Shown here piece by piece: positions 17,913-26,814 of a stretch of 64,000 bases of DNA (positions within the stretch are counted from its first letter, which is position 1; the number at the start of each line of letters is the position of its first letter). The stretch comes from Dysgonomonas sp. BGC7. GTDB lineage: Bacteria; Bacteroidota; Bacteroidia; Bacteroidales; Dysgonomonadaceae. Under the pieces are notes generated by a model that was not told the DNA's origin, made no database searches, and worked only from the letters and a program-made list of their open reading frames with translations. The stretch spans positions 28,018 through 92,017 of the forward strand of contig NZ_CVRP01000018.1 of NCBI RefSeq assembly GCF_001261735.1, in the 5' to 3' direction. A program made the translations under genes and the position numbers.

Positions 17913-18224
17913 ATGAACATTTATGTATCAAATCTAAACTTTAGTACAACAAGCGAGAGTTTACAAGAATTGTTTGCTGGGTATGGCGAAGTAACTTCCG
18001 CTAAGATTATCACTGATAGAGAAACCGGAAGATCTCGAGGTTTTGGTTTTGTTGAAATGTCTGATGACGCAGAAGGACAGAATGCTATTTCAGGATTGAA
18101 TGAAACAGATTTTGAAGGCAAAACAATCAATGTGAATGTTGCACGACCTAAAACAGACAGACCTAGTGGTGGTGGCTACAATAATCGTGGCGGAAACGGA
18201 GGATATAATAGAAGTCGTTACTAA
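17913..18224 (+). CDS. RRM-domain RNA-binding protein with Gly-rich tail
   Basis: A 103-residue protein: one RNA recognition motif (residues 1-78) with RNP2 IYVSNL at the start and RNP1 RGFGFVEM near residue 42, followed by a Gly/Asn/Arg-rich tail (GGGYNNRGGNGGYNRSRY). This is the plant- and cyanobacterium-like glycine-rich RBP layout that is widespread in Bacteroidetes; several are cold-induced in other bacteria. It closes the rhlE-csp-RRM run. Confidence 0.93.
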   Translation: MNIYVSNLNFSTTSESLQELFAGYGEVTSAKIITDRETGRSRGFGFVEMSDDAEGQNAISGLNETDFEGKTINVNVARPKTDRPSGGGYNNRGGNGGYNRSRY

Positions 18225-18249
18225 ATAGAGACTGCTAAATACTATAGAT

Positions 18250-18280
18250 AAAAGGGAAAGCAAAAGTGCTTTCCCTTTTG
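18250..18280 (+). terminator. Intrinsic terminator after the RRM gene
   Basis: AAAAGGGAAAGC / aaaagt / GCTTTCCCTTTTG followed by TTTTAT. Strong stem, short loop. Confidence 0.85.
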
Positions 18281-18440
18281 TTTTATATTCATTCTTAAAC
18301 AAATTTGAGTGTTGGTAATATAAAAGATATTGATGCACATGTTTTTTGAAGGAATAGTGTGAAACTCAGTGGTTGCTATCTGAGAATATTTTTCCAAATG
18401 GATATTAATTGAATTGTTTAGATAATAATGTAGAAAAAGA

Positions 18441-18471
18441 TTGCTTTATATTGCTGAAAATAATATCTTTG
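18441..18471 (+). promoter_or_regulatory. rpsA promoter
   Basis: TTG at 18441-18443, 20 bases, then TATCTTTG at 18464-18471. The leader before the rpsA ATG is about 70 bases. Confidence 0.65.
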
Positions 18472-18545
18472 CACCGCTTTTATGAAAGCAAAATATGTTT
18501 AACTTTTAATGATACTGATCAGGACTGGTGCCAGATCGAATTTGA

Positions 18546-20348
18546 ATGATCGACAATTTAAAAAATGTACAACCGGTTGCAGACTTCGACTGGGATTCGT
18601 ACGAAAAAGGAGATTCTTACATTGGTAAGAGCAAAGAAGAACTTGTAGAAACTTATGACCAATCGTTGAACAAAGTAAACGACAAAGAAGTGGTTATGGG
18701 TAAGGTAACAGCGATGAACAAACGTGAGGTTGTTGTAAACATCGGTTACAAATCAGATGGTGTTGTATCAATGAACGAATTTCGTTACAACCCTGAACTG
18801 AAAGTTGGTGACGAAGTAGAGGTATACATCGAAAGCCAGGAAGATAAAAAAGGACAATTGATCCTTTCTCACAAAAAAGCACGTGCAACACGTTCTTGGG
18901 ATCGTGTTAACGAAGCTCTTGAGAAAGATGAAATTATCAAAGGATTTATCAAATGTCGTACTAAGGGTGGTATGATCGTTGATGTATTTGGTATCGAGGC
19001 TTTCTTGCCGGGATCTCAAATCGACGTGAAACCTATCCGCGACTACGATGTGTTCGTTGGTAAAACTATGGAATTCAAAGTTGTGAAAATCAACCACGAA
19101 TTCAAAAACGTTGTTGTATCTCACAAAGCTCTTATCGAGGCTGAACTTGAACAACAAAAGAAAGATATTATTTCCAAATTGGAAAAAGGACAAGTGCTTG
19201 AAGGTACAGTTAAAAACATTACATCTTATGGTGTATTTATCGACCTTGGTGGCGTAGACGGACTTATCCATATTACAGACCTTTCTTGGGGACGTGTACA
19301 ACATCCTGAAGAAGTGGTTAAATTGGATGAAAAAATCAACGTTGTTATCCTTGATTTCGATGATGATAAAAAACGTATCGCTCTTGGTCTTAAACAGCTT
19401 ACTCCTCATCCATGGGATGCTCTTAGCACTGAACTTAAAGTTGGCGACAAGGTGAAAGGTAAAGTTGTTGTTATGGCTGACTATGGTGCATTTATAGAAA
19501 TTGCTCCGGGTGTAGAAGGTCTGATCCACGTATCGGAAATGAGCTGGGCTCAACACCTACGCAGCGCACAAGACTTTATGAAAGTTGGTGACGAAGTAGA
19601 AGCTGTAGTGCTTACACTTGATCGTGACGAACGTAAAATGTCTCTTGGTATCAAACAATTGAAACCAGATCCATGGGAAAATATCGAAGAAAAATATCCT
19701 GTGGGAAGCAAGCATACTGCAAAAGTTCGCAACTTCACTAATTTCGGTGTATTTGCTGAAATAGAAGAAGGTGTAGACGGGCTTATCCATATCTCAGACC
19801 TTTCTTGGACTAAAAAAATCAAACACCCTAGCGAAGTAACAACTATCGGTGCGGATATCGAAGTCCAAGTACTTGAAATAGACAAAGAAAACCGTCGTTT
19901 GAGCTTAGGTCACAAACAACTTGAAGAAAATCCTTGGGATGTATTCGAAACTATCTTTACAGTAGGTTCTGTACACGAAGGCACAGTTGTAGAAATGGTA
20001 GACAAAGGTGCAGTAATATCTCTTCCTTACGGTGTTGAAGGTTTTGCAACTCCAAAACACTTAGTGAAAGAAGATGGTTCTCAGGCTCAGGTAGACGAAA
20101 AGCTTGATTTCAAAGTAATCGAGTTCAACAAAGACTCTAAACGCATCATCGTATCACACAGCCGTGTGTTCGAAGATGAAAAACCTGAAGCTAAAGAAGC
20201 TGCGGCAGAAAAGAAAGCAAAAAGATCTGCTAAGAAAGAAAAAGAAGATACTATTGTACAATCATCTAGCATGGAGAAAACTACTCTAGGCGATATCGAA
20301 GAGCTTGCTGCACTGAAAGAAAAACTTTCGGGTGGTGATGCAAAATAA
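18546..20348 (+). CDS. rpsA: 30S ribosomal protein S1
   Basis: A 600-residue protein with six tandem S1 (OB-fold) repeats over residues ~45-540. The best kept ones are GTVKNITSYGVFIDLGGVDGLIHITDLSW, KGKVVVMADYGAFIEIAPGVEGLIH and AKVRNFTNFGVFAEIEEGVDGLIHISDLSW-type blocks. A Lys/Glu/Ala-rich tail follows. S1 binds mRNA leaders on the 30S subunit; in Bacteroidetes, where Shine-Dalgarno sites are scarce, it is expected to matter especially. Codon use looks strongly biased, as in highly expressed genes, which also creates long meaningless frames on the opposite strand. Confidence 0.97.
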   Translation: MIDNLKNVQPVADFDWDSYEKGDSYIGKSKEELVETYDQSLNKVNDKEVVMGKVTAMNKREVVVNIGYKSDGVVSMNEFRYNPELKVGDEVEVYIESQEDKKGQLILSHKKARATRSWDRVNEALEKDEIIKGFIKCRTKGGMIVDVFGIEAFLPGSQIDVKPIRDYDVFVGKTMEFKVVKINHEFKNVVVSHKALIEAELEQQKKDIISKLEKGQVLEGTVKNITSYGVFIDLGGVDGLIHITDLSWGRVQHPEEVVKLDEKINVVILDFDDDKKRIALGLKQLTPHPWDALSTELKVGDKVKGKVVVMADYGAFIEIAPGVEGLIHVSEMSWAQHLRSAQDFMKVGDEVEAVVLTLDRDERKMSLGIKQLKPDPWENIEEKYPVGSKHTAKVRNFTNFGVFAEIEEGVDGLIHISDLSWTKKIKHPSEVTTIGADIEVQVLEIDKENRRLSLGHKQLEENPWDVFETIFTVGSVHEGTVVEMVDKGAVISLPYGVEGFATPKHLVKEDGSQAQVDEKLDFKVIEFNKDSKRIIVSHSRVFEDEKPEAKEAAAEKKAKRSAKKEKEDTIVQSSSMEKTTLGDIEELAALKEKLSGGDAK

Positions 20349-20378
20349 GATTTGTAAGATAGATTCTTTACTATAAAT

Positions 20379-20411
20379 AAAAAGACCGACTCTTGTAGAG
20401 CCGGTCTTTTT
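20379..20411. terminator. Bidirectional terminator, rpsA / DUF486 gene
   Basis: AAAAAGACCGaCTC / ttgta / GAGcCGGTCTTTTT: A-run on one side and T-run on the other, so it can serve both convergent genes. Confidence 0.85.
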
Positions 20412-20420
20412 ATATCCGCA

Positions 20421-20795
20421 CTATTTCTTAAATACCAGATATACCGCAGCAATCAGAAATACGAAAGCTAACAGGTGGTTCCATTTAAAGGTTTCGGTCT
20501 TGAATGCCAGTGTACTGAACAGGACAAAAACAACAAGAGTTATCACTTCTTGTATTATCTTTAGCTGCATAAGAGAAAATGGACCTCCGTTCCCTTGAAA
20601 TCCAATACGGTTTGCAGGAACCTGAAAGCAATATTCGAAAAAAGCAATTCCCCAACTGATCAGTATTACCCCGATCAACGGTAAGGCGGCAAACCATGAA
20701 TATTCTTTCATTTTCAAATGCCCATACCAGGCAAACGTCATAAATATGTTAGACACTACAAGTAATAGAACTGTATATAAGCCAGCTAAATTCAT
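20421..20795 (-). CDS. DMT-type small membrane protein (DUF486 family)
   Basis: A 124-residue protein with four predicted helices (about residues 4-25, 35-55, 75-95, 104-122). It has the DUF486 hallmarks FMTFAWYGHLK, GIAFFEYCFQVPANRIG and FSLMQLKIIQEVITL. The family is in the drug/metabolite transporter clan but has no settled substrate. Its promoter is probably CAAAAGTA at 20830-20837, which reads TACTTTTG on the minus strand. It ends in the terminator shared with rpsA. Confidence 0.85.
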   Translation of the reverse strand: MNLAGLYTVLLLVVSNIFMTFAWYGHLKMKEYSWFAALPLIGVILISWGIAFFEYCFQVPANRIGFQGNGGPFSLMQLKIIQEVITLVVFVLFSTLAFKTETFKWNHLLAFVFLIAAVYLVFKK

Positions 20796-21004
20796 GTTTT
20801 ATACAATTTTGAATAGTTGTTTTGCGGCGCAAAAGTAAACCAATTTTTTATACTTACATTATCTTTTCGTATTAATTCTTATCTTTGAAATCTATAAGGT
20901 CACGAGCCTATTTTTTGTTTTATCATGCGTGGTACCAATGTATTGTTACTGTACATAGATAGCATTGTTATTTTTAGTTTCTTAATCAGATAGAACTATA
21001 CATT

Positions 21005-22462
21005 ATGAAATCATTTGTTATTTATATATTACTATTATTCTGTTCCGTTTCTGTAGCTTATTCTCAAACATTGGCCGAAGCTCGGGAAATGTATTTGAAA
21101 GGGGAGTATGCGAAAGCCCTTCCTATATTTGAGGCAGAATATAATGCAAAACCAACAGATGCCAATCTAAACCAATGGTATGGAGTCTGTTTGTTTGAGA
21201 CCGCGGGTGATATGAAAAAAGCAGAAGAATTGCTTGCAGTGGCATCTAAGAAGAATATACAAGAATCATTTTTTTATCTGGGACAAATATATACTAATGA
21301 ATTTCGGTTTGCAGAAGCCGCAGATAATTTCGACAAATTTGAGACTTTAGTGAAGAAACATCCTCGCCGCAGAAAGGATGATTTAGCTAAGTATGAATCG
21401 GATATGGCGCGATTGGAGGACAAAAAGAACCTGTTGTCTCGCTTGCGTCGTGTAGTTTTCAATACAGAAGACATTCAGGTGATAGATAGTATTGTAGTCG
21501 ATAAACCGGAATTTCTATCAGCTTACAAACTCAGTCGTAGCTCAGGTAAACTCGATTATTTTAATAAAGTATTTAAGGCAAATAAGACAATAGAGTCAAC
21601 TGTCTATTTTAACGAAAAAGAGACAAAAGTGTATTATGGTCAGCCGGATAAGAATAGTGGCTTTACACTATATTCTATGGAAAAGCTTCTTAGTGATTTT
21701 GGAAATGAAAAGAAGATATCTCCTGACAATTTTGGTCTGAAAGGTGATGTGAATTATCCTTATATGATGGCAGATGGAGTTACTATCTATTTTGCAGCAA
21801 AAGATGAAGAAACTCTTGGTGGCTATGACCTGTTTGTGTCTCGTTATAATATGAATAATGATACTTTCCTTGCACCCGAACGTTTGAATATGCCGTTCAA
21901 TTCTTTAGCTAATGACTATATGATGGCTATTGACGAAGAAAAAGGAGTAGGGTGGTTTGCTTCAGATCGCTATCAGCCCGAAGGCAAAGTTTGTATATAT
22001 ACTTTTATCCCGAACCAGACTGTGAAAGTCATAGATAGTGAAGATGAAAAGTATGTGTCTTCAAGAGCACGCATATCTTCAATAAAAGATTCGTGGGAAC
22101 AGGGAAAAGATTATTCTCAGTTAATAACCTTAGCCCGTAAAGCGCCAAAGGAAGAAGTTAAGATTGCTAAGGATTTTGAGTTCGTTATCAATGATAAATA
22201 TACATACTATCGTTTTGCCGACTTTAAGAACAAGGCTGCACGTGACACCTACTTCAATGTTGTGCAAATGAAAGCTAATAAAAAGAATATTGAGGAAAAG
22301 CTTGAGAAGCTTCGTGATAATTATAATAAAGCAGATCAGGCTTCGAAGCGTAACCTAACAAGTGAAATTCTCAACATGGAAACACAGCTAGAGCAATTGC
22401 AGAAAGATGTTCCGACACAAGAAGTACAAGCCCGTAATCTGGAAGTGCAAAACTTACGCTGA
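21005..22462 (+). CDS. Exported TPR / PD40-repeat protein
   Basis: A 485-residue protein with a signal peptide (MKSFVIYILLLFCSVSVAYSQ). Two to three TPR-like helical repeats follow (~22-125, from LAEAREMYLKGEYAKALPIFE). The central region (~200-345) has WD40-like/PD40 strands, for example YPYMMADGVTIYFAAKDEETLGGYDLFVSRY and GVGWFASDRYQPEGKVCIYTF. A charged coiled coil closes it (~405-485). TPR-PD40 proteins of this phylum often end in an OmpA peptidoglycan-binding domain, as in PorE; none is present here. It may act in the periplasm or outer membrane; function unknown. Confidence 0.8.
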   Translation: MKSFVIYILLLFCSVSVAYSQTLAEAREMYLKGEYAKALPIFEAEYNAKPTDANLNQWYGVCLFETAGDMKKAEELLAVASKKNIQESFFYLGQIYTNEFRFAEAADNFDKFETLVKKHPRRRKDDLAKYESDMARLEDKKNLLSRLRRVVFNTEDIQVIDSIVVDKPEFLSAYKLSRSSGKLDYFNKVFKANKTIESTVYFNEKETKVYYGQPDKNSGFTLYSMEKLLSDFGNEKKISPDNFGLKGDVNYPYMMADGVTIYFAAKDEETLGGYDLFVSRYNMNNDTFLAPERLNMPFNSLANDYMMAIDEEKGVGWFASDRYQPEGKVCIYTFIPNQTVKVIDSEDEKYVSSRARISSIKDSWEQGKDYSQLITLARKAPKEEVKIAKDFEFVINDKYTYYRFADFKNKAARDTYFNVVQMKANKKNIEEKLEKLRDNYNKADQASKRNLTSEILNMETQLEQLQKDVPTQEVQARNLEVQNLR

Positions 22463-22466
22463 TCTT

Positions 22467-23390
22467 TTAGAAGAATATTTCTATCCAAAAATAAGATAAT
22501 ACAGCTATTATCGCCCATAGCAAAATACCTAAGGCGAAAGTATTCAGTCCGGTCTTTTTTACTTCATTCATCTTGATGGATGTCCCAATGAAAAAGAGAG
22601 AGACCATCATGCCTTTCTTGCCAAGCCAACCGAGGTGCAGATTTGTTTCCTCCATTCCCGGAATATAATTACCTATAATGATTGCCACAACAAAGAGGAG
22701 TATAAACCACGGGATATTTATTTTTGAAGCATTATTTTTATTAAAAAAGGCTATACACAAAGCCAAGGGTATTATCCACAGGGTGCGGGTAAGTTTTACT
22801 GTTGTGCCTACTTGCAGAGCTTGCTCTCCATAAGCGGAACATGCTCCTACGACCGAACTGGTATCATGTATTGCTATTGCAGCCCAATATCCGAAATGGG
22901 TTTGATCCATTTGTAGGAGATGCCCTATAGCTGGAAAGATGAATAATGCGATTGCATTCAGGACAAAAATTACAGCTAACGAAAAGCTTATCTGGTTATT
23001 TTTTGCATCTAATATTGGGGCTATTGCCGCAATAGCACTACCTCCACAGATGGCCGTTCCTCCCGAAATAAGCAAAGTCGTATTCTTTTCTACTTTAAAT
23101 AGTCGTCCGATCATTATACCGGCAAGCATCGTGATTGTTACAGAAACAATGGTTATCATAAATCCGGTCTTCCCCGTCTGGATGACTTCATGTACAGACA
23201 TTGAAAATCCCATGCAAACTATCGAAGCTTGTAATAGATATTTTGTGAGTTTTCCTGTTTTTATTACATCTTCGCCTTTATATAGAAAAGCTAAAAGGAT
23301 GCCTAGAAATAGAGCCAATGGCGCGGAAAAGAAAGGGAACAGACAGCAGGCAGGGATAATATAGTAGAGTTTGCTGAGAACTTTTTGCAT
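22467..23390 (-). CDS. YeiH-family putative sulfate exporter (UPF0324)
   Basis: A 307-residue polytopic membrane protein with about nine or ten helices. The diagnostic stretches SGGTAICGGSAIAAIAP (near residue 108) and AIHDTSSVVGACSAYG (near 173) are intact, as is the final GLNTFALGILLWAIIAVLSYF. Family members are annotated as sulfate exporters on limited evidence. It is convergent with the TPR gene (4 bases apart) and lies 4 bases after ybeY on the same strand, so it is probably read from the ybeY promoter. Confidence 0.88.
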   Translation of the reverse strand: MQKVLSKLYYIIPACCLFPFFSAPLALFLGILLAFLYKGEDVIKTGKLTKYLLQASIVCMGFSMSVHEVIQTGKTGFMITIVSVTITMLAGIMIGRLFKVEKNTTLLISGGTAICGGSAIAAIAPILDAKNNQISFSLAVIFVLNAIALFIFPAIGHLLQMDQTHFGYWAAIAIHDTSSVVGACSAYGEQALQVGTTVKLTRTLWIIPLALCIAFFNKNNASKINIPWFILLFVVAIIIGNYIPGMEETNLHLGWLGKKGMMVSLFFIGTSIKMNEVKKTGLNTFALGILLWAIIAVLSYFWIEIFF

Positions 23391-23394
23391 AGTT

Positions 23395-23814
23395 TTATTT
23401 TTCTAATATTGCTAAGGCCTTATTTTCACATTTGGTCATTTCGTCCTGTTCTCCTTCTGTTTTGTCATTGAGGCCACATAGATGCAGTATGCCATGTATA
23501 ATAACTCTATGAAGCTCTTCATTGTAATCTGTACCTAACTGTTCCGAATTGGTTCTTACAGTGTCCAGACTTATATATATGTCGCTCGATAGAGTGTCTC
23601 CTTCGTTGTAGTTGAATGTGATAATATCAGTGTAGTAGTCGTGCTGCAAATATTGTTTGTTTACTTCCAGAATTTTCTCATCGGAGCAAAATATATAACA
23701 AATGGCCCCTATCTTTTTTTTGTAAGTTTCTGCTACTGTTTTTATCCAGTTCGAAGTCTTTCTTTTTTTTATTGATGGCATTTTTACGTCATCAGTATAG
23801 TATTGTATTGCCAT
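23395..23814 (-). CDS. ybeY: Endoribonuclease YbeY (rRNA maturation factor)
   Basis: A 139-residue zinc-dependent RNase involved in 16S 3'-end maturation and ribosome quality control. The metal motif appears as HGILHLCGLND near residue 110; the canonical third histidine (HGxxHLxGxDH) is not directly visible after LND, where KTEGEQDEM follows. Bacteroidales versions I recall read the same way. Also seen: YLQHDYYTDIITF and DIYISLDTV. The likely promoter is CAAAGTTA at 23835-23842 (TAACTTTG on the minus strand). Confidence 0.92.
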   Translation of the reverse strand: MAIQYYTDDVKMPSIKKRKTSNWIKTVAETYKKKIGAICYIFCSDEKILEVNKQYLQHDYYTDIITFNYNEGDTLSSDIYISLDTVRTNSEQLGTDYNEELHRVIIHGILHLCGLNDKTEGEQDEMTKCENKALAILEK

Positions 23815-23834
23815 AAGAAGTTCTTTTATTTTTG

Positions 23835-23842
23835 CAAAGTTA
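23835..23842 (-). promoter_or_regulatory. ybeY -7 box
   Basis: Reads TAACTTTG on the minus strand, 21 bases before the ybeY ATG. Confidence 0.55.
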
Positions 23843-23951
23843 CTTCTTTAATTAAAATAGAAGAATAATTAGGTTTGAATTTATTCCGGTCTTTACATAT
23901 TGCTATAAATATTGTTTATTGGTCGATAGAAAAACCTTATTCTGTAACATA

Positions 23952-23981
23952 TTGTTCTATACAAATAATAATTTAACTTTG
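23952..23981 (+). promoter_or_regulatory. fbp promoter
   Basis: TTG at 23952-23954, 19 bases, then TAACTTTG at 23974-23981; 34 bases before the fbp ATG. Together with the ybeY box this makes a divergent promoter region. Confidence 0.65.
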
Positions 23982-24015
23982 AAGAATAAATCAATTAACT
24001 TTAAAATATAATATC

Positions 24016-25035
24016 ATGAATAGTATTGCAAGGAAAACTCTCGATGAGTTTATTATCGAGAGACAGGAAGATTTTAAGTACTCTACAGGGGAACTTTCTC
24101 GTTTATTAAACTCTATTCTTCTTGCTGCCAGAGTGGTTAGCTACAAGGTGAATAAAGCCGGATTAGTCGATATCTTAGGTGCGATAGGCAACACAAATGT
24201 TCAGGGAGAAGAACAGAAGAAGTTGGACGTTTATGCGAATGATGTATTCATCCAAACGTTAGTAAACAGAGAAATTGTTTGTGGTATTGCTTCGGAAGAA
24301 AATGATAACTTTATAACTATTCAGGGGCTAGATGAAGGACATAACAACAAATATGTAGTGTTGATGGATCCTCTGGATGGATCTTCTAATATAGAGGTAA
24401 ATGTATCAGTAGGGACAATTTTCTCTATTTATCGCCGTATATCCCCGATTGGTTCCCCTGTAACTATCGAAGACTTTTTACAGCCGGGGGTAAATCAGAT
24501 AGCAGCCGGTTATATACTATATGGAACATCTACAATGATTGTATATACTACAGGGCGTGGAGTAAACGGCTTTACACTGAATCCGGCTATCGGAAGTTTT
24601 TACCTTTCTCATCCTGATATGAGATGTACTAAAAATGCAAAGACATACTCCGTGAATGAAGGTAATTATGTTCATTTCCCGCAGGGTGTGAAAGATTATA
24701 TTAAATACTGTCAGGAAGAAAAAGAAGATCGTCCCTATACGGCTCGCTATATTGGCAGCTTGGTCTCAGACTGTCATCGCAACTTGATAACAGGCGGAAT
24801 TTATTTCTATCCTTCTACACATAAGTCTCCTAAAGGAAAGCTGCGCCTACTTTACGAGTGCAACCCTATGGCGTTTATTACAGAACAGGCAGGAGGTAGT
24901 GCTACAGATGGCAAAAACCGTATTCTCGAAATACAGCCGACAGAGTTGCACCAACGGACGCCTTTTTACTGTGGCAGTTCCAATATGGTAGAGAAGCTTA
25001 AAGACTTTATAGAGAGATCGGAAGCTAAGCAATAA
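24016..25035 (+). CDS. fbp: Class I fructose-1,6-bisphosphatase
   Basis: A 339-residue gluconeogenic enzyme removing the 1-phosphate of fructose-1,6-bisphosphate. Seen: the N-terminal [18 protein letters not shown], the metal-site EEN (ASEEND near residue 95), the [22 protein letters not shown] motif near 118, the sugar-binding [21 protein letters not shown], and the [21 protein letters not shown] catalytic region near 280. Bacteroides generally also carry a class III enzyme; this is the class I type. Ends in the hairpin at 25045. Confidence 0.96.
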   Translation: MNSIARKTLDEFIIERQEDFKYSTGELSRLLNSILLAARVVSYKVNKAGLVDILGAIGNTNVQGEEQKKLDVYANDVFIQTLVNREIVCGIASEENDNFITIQGLDEGHNNKYVVLMDPLDGSSNIEVNVSVGTIFSIYRRISPIGSPVTIEDFLQPGVNQIAAGYILYGTSTMIVYTTGRGVNGFTLNPAIGSFYLSHPDMRCTKNAKTYSVNEGNYVHFPQGVKDYIKYCQEEKEDRPYTARYIGSLVSDCHRNLITGGIYFYPSTHKSPKGKLRLLYECNPMAFITEQAGGSATDGKNRILEIQPTELHQRTPFYCGSSNMVEKLKDFIERSEAKQ

Positions 25036-25044
25036 ATTATACTG

Positions 25045-25075
25045 AGTCCTATTATCCTATTCGGATGATAGGACT
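25045..25075 (+). terminator. Intrinsic terminator after fbp
   Basis: AGTCCTAT-t-ATCC / tatt(c) / GGAT-g-ATAGGACT followed by TTTCTTATTTT. Confidence 0.8.
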
Positions 25076-25094
25076 TTTCTTATTTTGATTATTG

Positions 25095-25646
25095 ATGATA
25101 ACGTTAGACTATTCCCTTACTAAAGACGATTTTTTATTTATACAATTATATCGTGCTTCACATGACGAGCAAGCTAATAAACAAAGACGCAGAGAGAAAT
25201 ACCGCATTATAGGATTGTCTCTTCTTTGCGGAATTGTACTTTTTCTCGACGAGGAATATCGTTACTATTCCTATTTTATGCTAGGTTCGGGGCTTTTATT
25301 TTTTCTTGTTTATCCTTGGTGGTCTGCGTGGTTTTATAAGCGGATGTTTAAGAAACATATTGAGGCACAATTTAAGGATCAACTTCCTTATTTCACAAAA
25401 CTTGTTATGGAAGATGAATTTATAGAAGTTGCCAGTCCTAGGGGAAATACTCGTTTTCTGATTAGTGATATAAAGTCTATAATAGAAACAAAAGATCATC
25501 TTGTTATTCTGTTTTCAGAATTTATGAGTATAATTATTCCCAAGAAAGAGGTACCTGATCTTAATCTGTTACAAAAGCAGATAGAAGCTTATCGGGATAA
25601 TTATAAGATTCCTGTTACACAGGACTTCGTCTGGAAATGGAAATAA
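25095..25646 (+). CDS. YcxB-like membrane protein
   Basis: A protein of about 183 residues: a soluble N-terminus, two membrane helices (about residues 37-53 and 58-78, GLSLLCGIVLFLDEEY and SYFMLGSGLLFFLVYPWW), then a C-terminal YcxB-like domain. That domain holds FTKLVMEDEFIEVASPRGNTRFLISDIKSIIETKDHLVILFS and ends at a conserved-looking FVWKWK. Function of the family is unknown. A TTG lies one codon upstream; the ATG at 25095 is preferred. It sits between fbp and pta with its own short gaps. Confidence 0.75.
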   Translation: MITLDYSLTKDDFLFIQLYRASHDEQANKQRRREKYRIIGLSLLCGIVLFLDEEYRYYSYFMLGSGLLFFLVYPWWSAWFYKRMFKKHIEAQFKDQLPYFTKLVMEDEFIEVASPRGNTRFLISDIKSIIETKDHLVILFSEFMSIIIPKKEVPDLNLLQKQIEAYRDNYKIPVTQDFVWKWK

Positions 25647-25721
25647 ATCTGCTTTTAGCATCTTTTTTATTTTAGAGGATATTTTCTCTCTCAAAATGCA
25701 ATCTCTAGTTTGCATTTTTAG

Positions 25722-25729
25722 TACATTTG
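25722..25729 (+). promoter_or_regulatory. -7 box of the pta operon
   Basis: TACATTTG, 57 bases before the pta ATG; no clear -33 box. Confidence 0.5.
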
Positions 25730-25786
25730 TGTGGATTAATCGAAATGAAATATTTTCAATAAGATAACTTAGAAAAATCAATCATA

Positions 25787-26794
25787 ATGGACTTAATTAA
25801 AGAAATCGTAGAAAGGGCAAAAGCGAATAAACAGCGTATCGTTTTGCCGGAAGGAACAGAAGAAAGAACCATCAAGGCTGCAGATCAGCTTATAGGAGAT
25901 GGAGTTGCAAACATAATTCTTATTGGCAATGTAAATGAGATTAAAGATCTTGCAGTTAAATTTAATTTGAAGAATATCGACAAAGCAATTCTTCTTGATC
26001 CTCGCGATTATGAAAAGAAAAGTGTATATGCAAACTTGTTATTTGATTTGCGAAAAGCAAAAGGCATGACACTGGAGCAAGCTGAAAAACTGGCCGAAGA
26101 TCCATTGTATATTGCTTGTTTGATGATTAAGAACGGAGACGCTGATGGCGAAATCGCCGGAGCTCAAAATACAACGGGCGATGTGCTTCGTCCTGCTTTG
26201 CAGATTATAAAAACAGCTCCGGGTATCAGTGTTGTTTCAGGTGCATTTCTTATGTTTACTACCCAGAAACAATATGGAAAAGATGGTCTTTTGGTAGTTG
26301 CTGATTGTGCCGTTACTCCTGATCCTACAGCTGCTCAATTGGCAGAAATAGCTGTTGCAACAGGTCATACTGCCCGTGCTCTTGTTGGAGAAGAGCCTCA
26401 GGTGGCTATCTTGAGTTTCTCTACAAAAGGCAGTGCAAAACATCCGTTGGTAGATAAAGTGATAGAAGCTACTCAATTGGCTCAAAAGATAGACCCGTCT
26501 ATGAATATTGATGGCGAATTGCAGGCCGATGCCGCACTTGTACCATCGGTAGGAGAACAAAAAGCGCCCGGAAGTAAAGTTGCAGGCCGTGCAAATGTAT
26601 TAGTCTTCCCTTCTCTCGAAGTTGGTAATATTGCTTACAAATTGGTTCAGCGACTAGGAAATGCTGAAGCTGTAGGCCCTATTCTTCAAGGAATGGCTGC
26701 ACCTGTAAACGATTTGTCTCGTGGTTGTTCGGTGAGCGATATCTATAACATGGTTGCTATTGCTGCAAACCAGGCAATTGCTGCAAAGAAATAA
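25787..26794 (+). CDS. pta: Phosphate acetyltransferase
   Basis: A 335-residue short-form Pta (no N-terminal DRTGG/P-loop part), converting acetyl-CoA and phosphate to acetyl phosphate. Seen: IVLPEGTEERTIKAADQL near the start, AGAQNTTGDVLRPALQIIKTAPG near residue 126, FSTKGSAKHPLVDKVIEA and GELQADAALVPSVGEQKAPGSKVAGRANVLVFPSLE near 245. With ackA two genes on it forms the acetate/ATP overflow pathway. The gene between the two is discussed separately. Confidence 0.96.
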   Translation: MDLIKEIVERAKANKQRIVLPEGTEERTIKAADQLIGDGVANIILIGNVNEIKDLAVKFNLKNIDKAILLDPRDYEKKSVYANLLFDLRKAKGMTLEQAEKLAEDPLYIACLMIKNGDADGEIAGAQNTTGDVLRPALQIIKTAPGISVVSGAFLMFTTQKQYGKDGLLVVADCAVTPDPTAAQLAEIAVATGHTARALVGEEPQVAILSFSTKGSAKHPLVDKVIEATQLAQKIDPSMNIDGELQADAALVPSVGEQKAPGSKVAGRANVLVFPSLEVGNIAYKLVQRLGNAEAVGPILQGMAAPVNDLSRGCSVSDIYNMVAIAANQAIAAKK

Positions 26795-26814
26795 TAAACC
26801 CTTAACTAAATAAC

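Noticed and set aside
18768..19556. Long minus-strand frame (262 codons) opposite rpsA
   Set aside because: Antisense shadow caused by biased codon use in rpsA; no protein features.
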